DNA of 17,497 nucleotides from JABIBU01 sp964464685 (GTDB lineage: Bacteria > Patescibacteriota > Patescibacteriia > Magasanikbacterales > UBA922): NCBI GenBank assembly GCA_964464685.1, contig CAYXGV010000021.1, positions 1 to 17,497 of the forward strand. Direction: 5' to 3'. Below are positions 15,001 through 17,497 of this stretch, one piece after another. A program made the position numbers and the translations under genes. The notes beneath the pieces were generated by a model, which worked only from the letters and a program-made list of their open reading frames with translations, was not told the DNA's origin and ran no database searches. The first letter of the stretch is position 1. Every line of letters starts with the position of its first letter.

Positions 15001-16404
15001 ATGAAAGAACAAAGACAAATCAAACCATTTCCAAAACCAATTTCCCTAAAAAAACTAATTGGCCCAAGTTTTATTATTTTGGCTCTTGGTTTAGGTTCAG
15101 GCGAAGTAATTCTCTGGCCTTACATGGTGGCAAATTATGGGATGGGAATTGCTTGGGGGGCTTTGCTCGGTATCACTTTTCAATATTTTATTAATATGGA
15201 AATTGAACGTTACTCATTGGTAAAAGGAGAAAGCGTGTTTGTGGGAATTAATAAAATTTTTAAGCCAGCGGTGTATTGGTTTATTTTTTCTACTTTTATT
15301 GGTTTTGGTTTACCTGGTATTATTGCCGCTTCGGCCAAAGTTACTGCCGTAATATTTGGCTTAGAAAGCTTCAAATGGCTGGCAATTGGCTTTTTATTTT
15401 CTATAGGTATAATTTTAAGTGTTGGAAAAACAGTTTATGGTATGATGGAACGTCTCACTAAAACAATAATTTTGGTAGGCGTGCCATTTATTTTTATTTT
15501 AGCAATTGTTATTAGTACAAAAGCTGATTGGAACGCTTTGTTTTCCGGTATGATTGGCAGGGGAGATGGTTTTTGGTTCCTGCCGTCTGGAATTAGTTTA
15601 GCTGTTTTTTTAGCCGCCTTTGCCTATTCGGGTGCTGGAGGAAATTTAAATTTAACCCAATCAATTTATGTGAAGGAAAAGGGTTATGGTATGGGTGCTT
15701 ATTCACAAAAAATAGCTGGTTTATTCGCAAAAAAGCAAAAAACTCAAATTAAATTAGCAGGTGAAGAGTGTAAATTAAATCCAGAAAATATCAAAAATTT
15801 TAAGAAATGGTGGAAACTTGTTAGTATTGAACATCTATTTGTTTTTTGGTTTATAGGAGCTTTATCTATGATGATGCTAATGATTTTGTCTTATGCCACT
15901 ACCCATGGTTTAAGCAGTAATGCTGAAGGTATTAATTTTGTTATTAGTGAAGGTTTGGTAATTGGTAATAAGTTATTTTCTTTTACTGGTACTTTGTTTT
16001 TAATAGTGGTTGCTATAATGTTATTCCAAACTCAGCTTGGTGTAATGGATTCTACTTCGCGAATTATGGCTGAAAATTTAGCAATTAGAAAATTAGACGA
16101 CAGAAACTCGAAGAGAATAAATCTTTCTAAAATTTATTTTGTTTTTGTTTGGGCACAGATTGCCTTTGGTATTATTTTATTTCTGTTTAATATTTATGAA
16201 CCAAAAACTTTGATAATACTTGGAGCAGTAATAAATGCCTTTGCTATGTTTGTCCACATTGGACTTGTCTTCTGGCTCAACCATAGTGTTTTACCAAAAG
16301 TATTCCGTCCTAGTTGGATTAGAAAAATTATTATGATTGTAATATTTTTATTTTTTGGATTTTTTAGTGCTTTGGTTTTGGCAGATAAACTTGGTTTATT
16401 ATGA
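15001..16404 (+). CDS. Atypical Nramp-like (Mn/Fe/Mg-type fold) membrane transporter
   Basis: 467 residues and about 11 membrane helices from the ATG at 15001. An upstream ATG (14956) lies in the repeat and would add an unlikely hydrophilic leader. The start IGPSFIILALGLGSGEVILWPY aligns with Nramp helix 1, but the metal-binding DPGN is replaced by GSGE (32-35). Helix 6 reads AYSGAGGNLN (208-217) where classical transporters have a Met-Pro-His segment. QTQLGVMDSTSRIMAEN (343-359) is a conserved late block of this subgroup. The fold is therefore Nramp-like, but classical manganese or iron transport should not be assumed. A hydrophilic loop (about 240-272) is Lys-rich. The TGA stop overlaps the start of the next gene by four bases. 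Confidence 0.78.
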   Translation: MKEQRQIKPFPKPISLKKLIGPSFIILALGLGSGEVILWPYMVANYGMGIAWGALLGITFQYFINMEIERYSLVKGESVFVGINKIFKPAVYWFIFSTFIGFGLPGIIAASAKVTAVIFGLESFKWLAIGFLFSIGIILSVGKTVYGMMERLTKTIILVGVPFIFILAIVISTKADWNALFSGMIGRGDGFWFLPSGISLAVFLAAFAYSGAGGNLNLTQSIYVKEKGYGMGAYSQKIAGLFAKKQKTQIKLAGEECKLNPENIKNFKKWWKLVSIEHLFVFWFIGALSMMMLMILSYATTHGLSSNAEGINFVISEGLVIGNKLFSFTGTLFLIVVAIMLFQTQLGVMDSTSRIMAENLAIRKLDDRNSKRINLSKIYFVFVWAQIAFGIILFLFNIYEPKTLIILGAVINAFAMFVHIGLVFWLNHSVLPKVFRPSWIRKIIMIVIFLFFGFFSALVLADKLGLL

Positions 16405-17483
16405 AGAGTTTTAAAATAATAATTTCGGTATTTATTATAGCTTTAATTGGCCTATCGACTTTTTTTTATTTTAGTATAAAAAAAGATGAGGTGAATAATG
16501 AAAATTTATCTATTCTTCATAAGTTTAATTTAAGTGAAATTATTGCGCCAATAAAACAAAAAGAAATTATATTACCATCAGACAAGTTAAGTTTGCTTTT
16601 TACTGGCGACATAATGTTGGATCGGGCAGTATGGTTGAAAACAATAGAGGCGGGAGATTATTTTTATCCTTTTAAAAATCTAGATTATTTTTTTGATTAT
16701 GATTTAAGAATTGGAAATTTAGAAGGTGCTATTACAAACTTCAAATCAATATCAAACGGAACTGGGGGTAGTAGATTTTTCTTTACTTTTTCTCCTGAGT
16801 TTTTGCCAGCTTTTAAAAAATATTTTTCTATTTTTGATTTGGCTAATAACCATACTGATAATTTTGAGGCAACCGGATTAAAACAAACTAGAGATTTTTT
16901 AATTGAATCTAATATTAATTATTTTGGTGACCCAAATAATGTAAAAGAAAATTTATCTATTATAATTGAAAAAAATAATATTAGAATCGGATTAATTGGT
17001 TATAACGCTTTGGTAGCAAACGGACTTACAAATATTTTGTTGGAAATAAATAAAATCCGTCCGCTGGTAGATTATTTAATAATTATGCCACATTGGGGGA
17101 CAGAATATGCCACTGATAAAATAAATTTTTTTCAAAGAGATACTGCTCACCAATTAATTGACGCTAGTGCTGACATTATTATTGGTACTCATCCTCACGT
17201 TATTCAACTAATTGAAGAATATAATGGTAAATTAATTTTTTATAGTTTGGGAAATTTTATTTTTGACCAATATTTTTCTACCGAAACTCAGCAAGGATTG
17301 AATTTAGCAATTTATTTGGAAAAAGGGAATAGTATAACTGCAAATTATAAGTTATTACCCATAGAAATAGATAATAATTCTCAACCAGCCTTGGCTTCTG
17401 ATGGTGTTAGAAATAAAATAATAGATTCTTTGTCTAATTTGTCTGATCTTAGCACATCCACTAAAAAAGTATTATTTGAATAA
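16401..17483 (+). CDS. CapA/PgsA-family metallophosphoesterase-like protein, membrane-anchored
   Basis: 360 residues. One N-terminal membrane helix (about 5-25) is followed by an external linker and a CapA-type domain (about 61-330). Visible motifs are LLFTGDIMLDR (65-75), GNLEG (105-109), LANNHTDNF (147-155), MPHWGTEY (229-236), GTHPHVIQ (262-269) and SLGNFIFDQ (282-290). They include the Asp, Asn and His residues expected at the two-metal site. Family members take part in poly-gamma-glutamate or capsule production, but many uncharacterised homologues lack the synthesis partners, and none are seen here. Its ATG overlaps the TGA of the transporter gene (ATGA), so the two are probably translationally coupled. 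It appears complete, ending in TAA 14 bp before the window edge. Confidence 0.9.
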   Translation: MKSFKIIISVFIIALIGLSTFFYFSIKKDEVNNENLSILHKFNLSEIIAPIKQKEIILPSDKLSLLFTGDIMLDRAVWLKTIEAGDYFYPFKNLDYFFDYDLRIGNLEGAITNFKSISNGTGGSRFFFTFSPEFLPAFKKYFSIFDLANNHTDNFEATGLKQTRDFLIESNINYFGDPNNVKENLSIIIEKNNIRIGLIGYNALVANGLTNILLEINKIRPLVDYLIIMPHWGTEYATDKINFFQRDTAHQLIDASADIIIGTHPHVIQLIEEYNGKLIFYSLGNFIFDQYFSTETQQGLNLAIYLEKGNSITANYKLLPIEIDNNSQPALASDGVRNKIIDSLSNLSDLSTSTKKVLFE

Positions 17484-17497
17484 AAAAATAACACCTA

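Noticed and set aside
14898..15194. ORF starting at the nuclease stop and running into the transporter gene
   Set aside because: Its first part is a translation of the right repeat arm, and the rest is the transporter gene read in another frame.

Overview
The window is AT-rich bacterial DNA. It most likely comes from a member of the Candidate Phyla Radiation (Patescibacteria; a Falkowbacteria- or Kuenenbacteria-like lineage would fit). That assignment is an inference from gene style: a giant modular Fn3/GLUG/thrombospondin-3 surface protein, a DUF4349 protein, a Gre factor with a short N-terminal extension, a degenerate parvulin foldase, and start codons almost without Shine-Dalgarno sequences. 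TGA is used as a stop and TGG as Trp, so recoded CPR lineages are unlikely. Two runs of exactly 100 N (2075-2174 and 10484-10583) are scaffold-gap placeholders. The coding sequence on both sides indicates that neither has its true length.

Layout. Positions 1-5356 hold the 3' part of one very large cell-surface gene, open at the left edge and interrupted by the first gap. Next come a 175-bp palindromic repeat (5357-5532) and a membrane-anchored parvulin-like protein with a long acidic tail (5554-6837). A consensus promoter at 6876-6904 then drives a structured leader and a tight three-gene cluster: DEAD-box RNA helicase (7045-8400), rlmN (8411-9436) and typA/bipA (9441-11345). A terminator and a DUF4349 membrane protein (11478-12488) follow. 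A bidirectional terminator separates that gene from a convergent greA (12529-13023, minus strand). Divergent from greA are a COG0701-type permease (13150-14121) and a small two-cysteine membrane protein (14152-14541). A GIY-YIG nuclease gene lies between two half-copies of the palindromic repeat (14545-14961). The window ends with an atypical Nramp-like transporter (15001-16404) whose stop overlaps the start of a CapA-family metallophosphoesterase (16401-17483).

How the genes work together. Helicase, RlmN and TypA/BipA all act on rRNA or the ribosome. Their close packing behind one strong promoter suggests a ribosome-assembly or translation-fidelity operon. Its leader carries a 13-bp stem ending at the helicase ATG, a small overlapping leader ORF with the only well-spaced SD I found, and repeated ATAGCA half-sites around the promoter, so regulation is plausible. 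The surface protein, the foldase-like protein and the CapA-like enzyme are envelope functions.

Most worth a second look: (i) the palindromic repeat family, present as a bare hairpin and as a version carrying a GIY-YIG nuclease, with compensatory base changes between copies; (ii) a short GC-rich, repeat-like insertion kept in frame inside rlmN; (iii) the structured leader and small ORF before the helicase.
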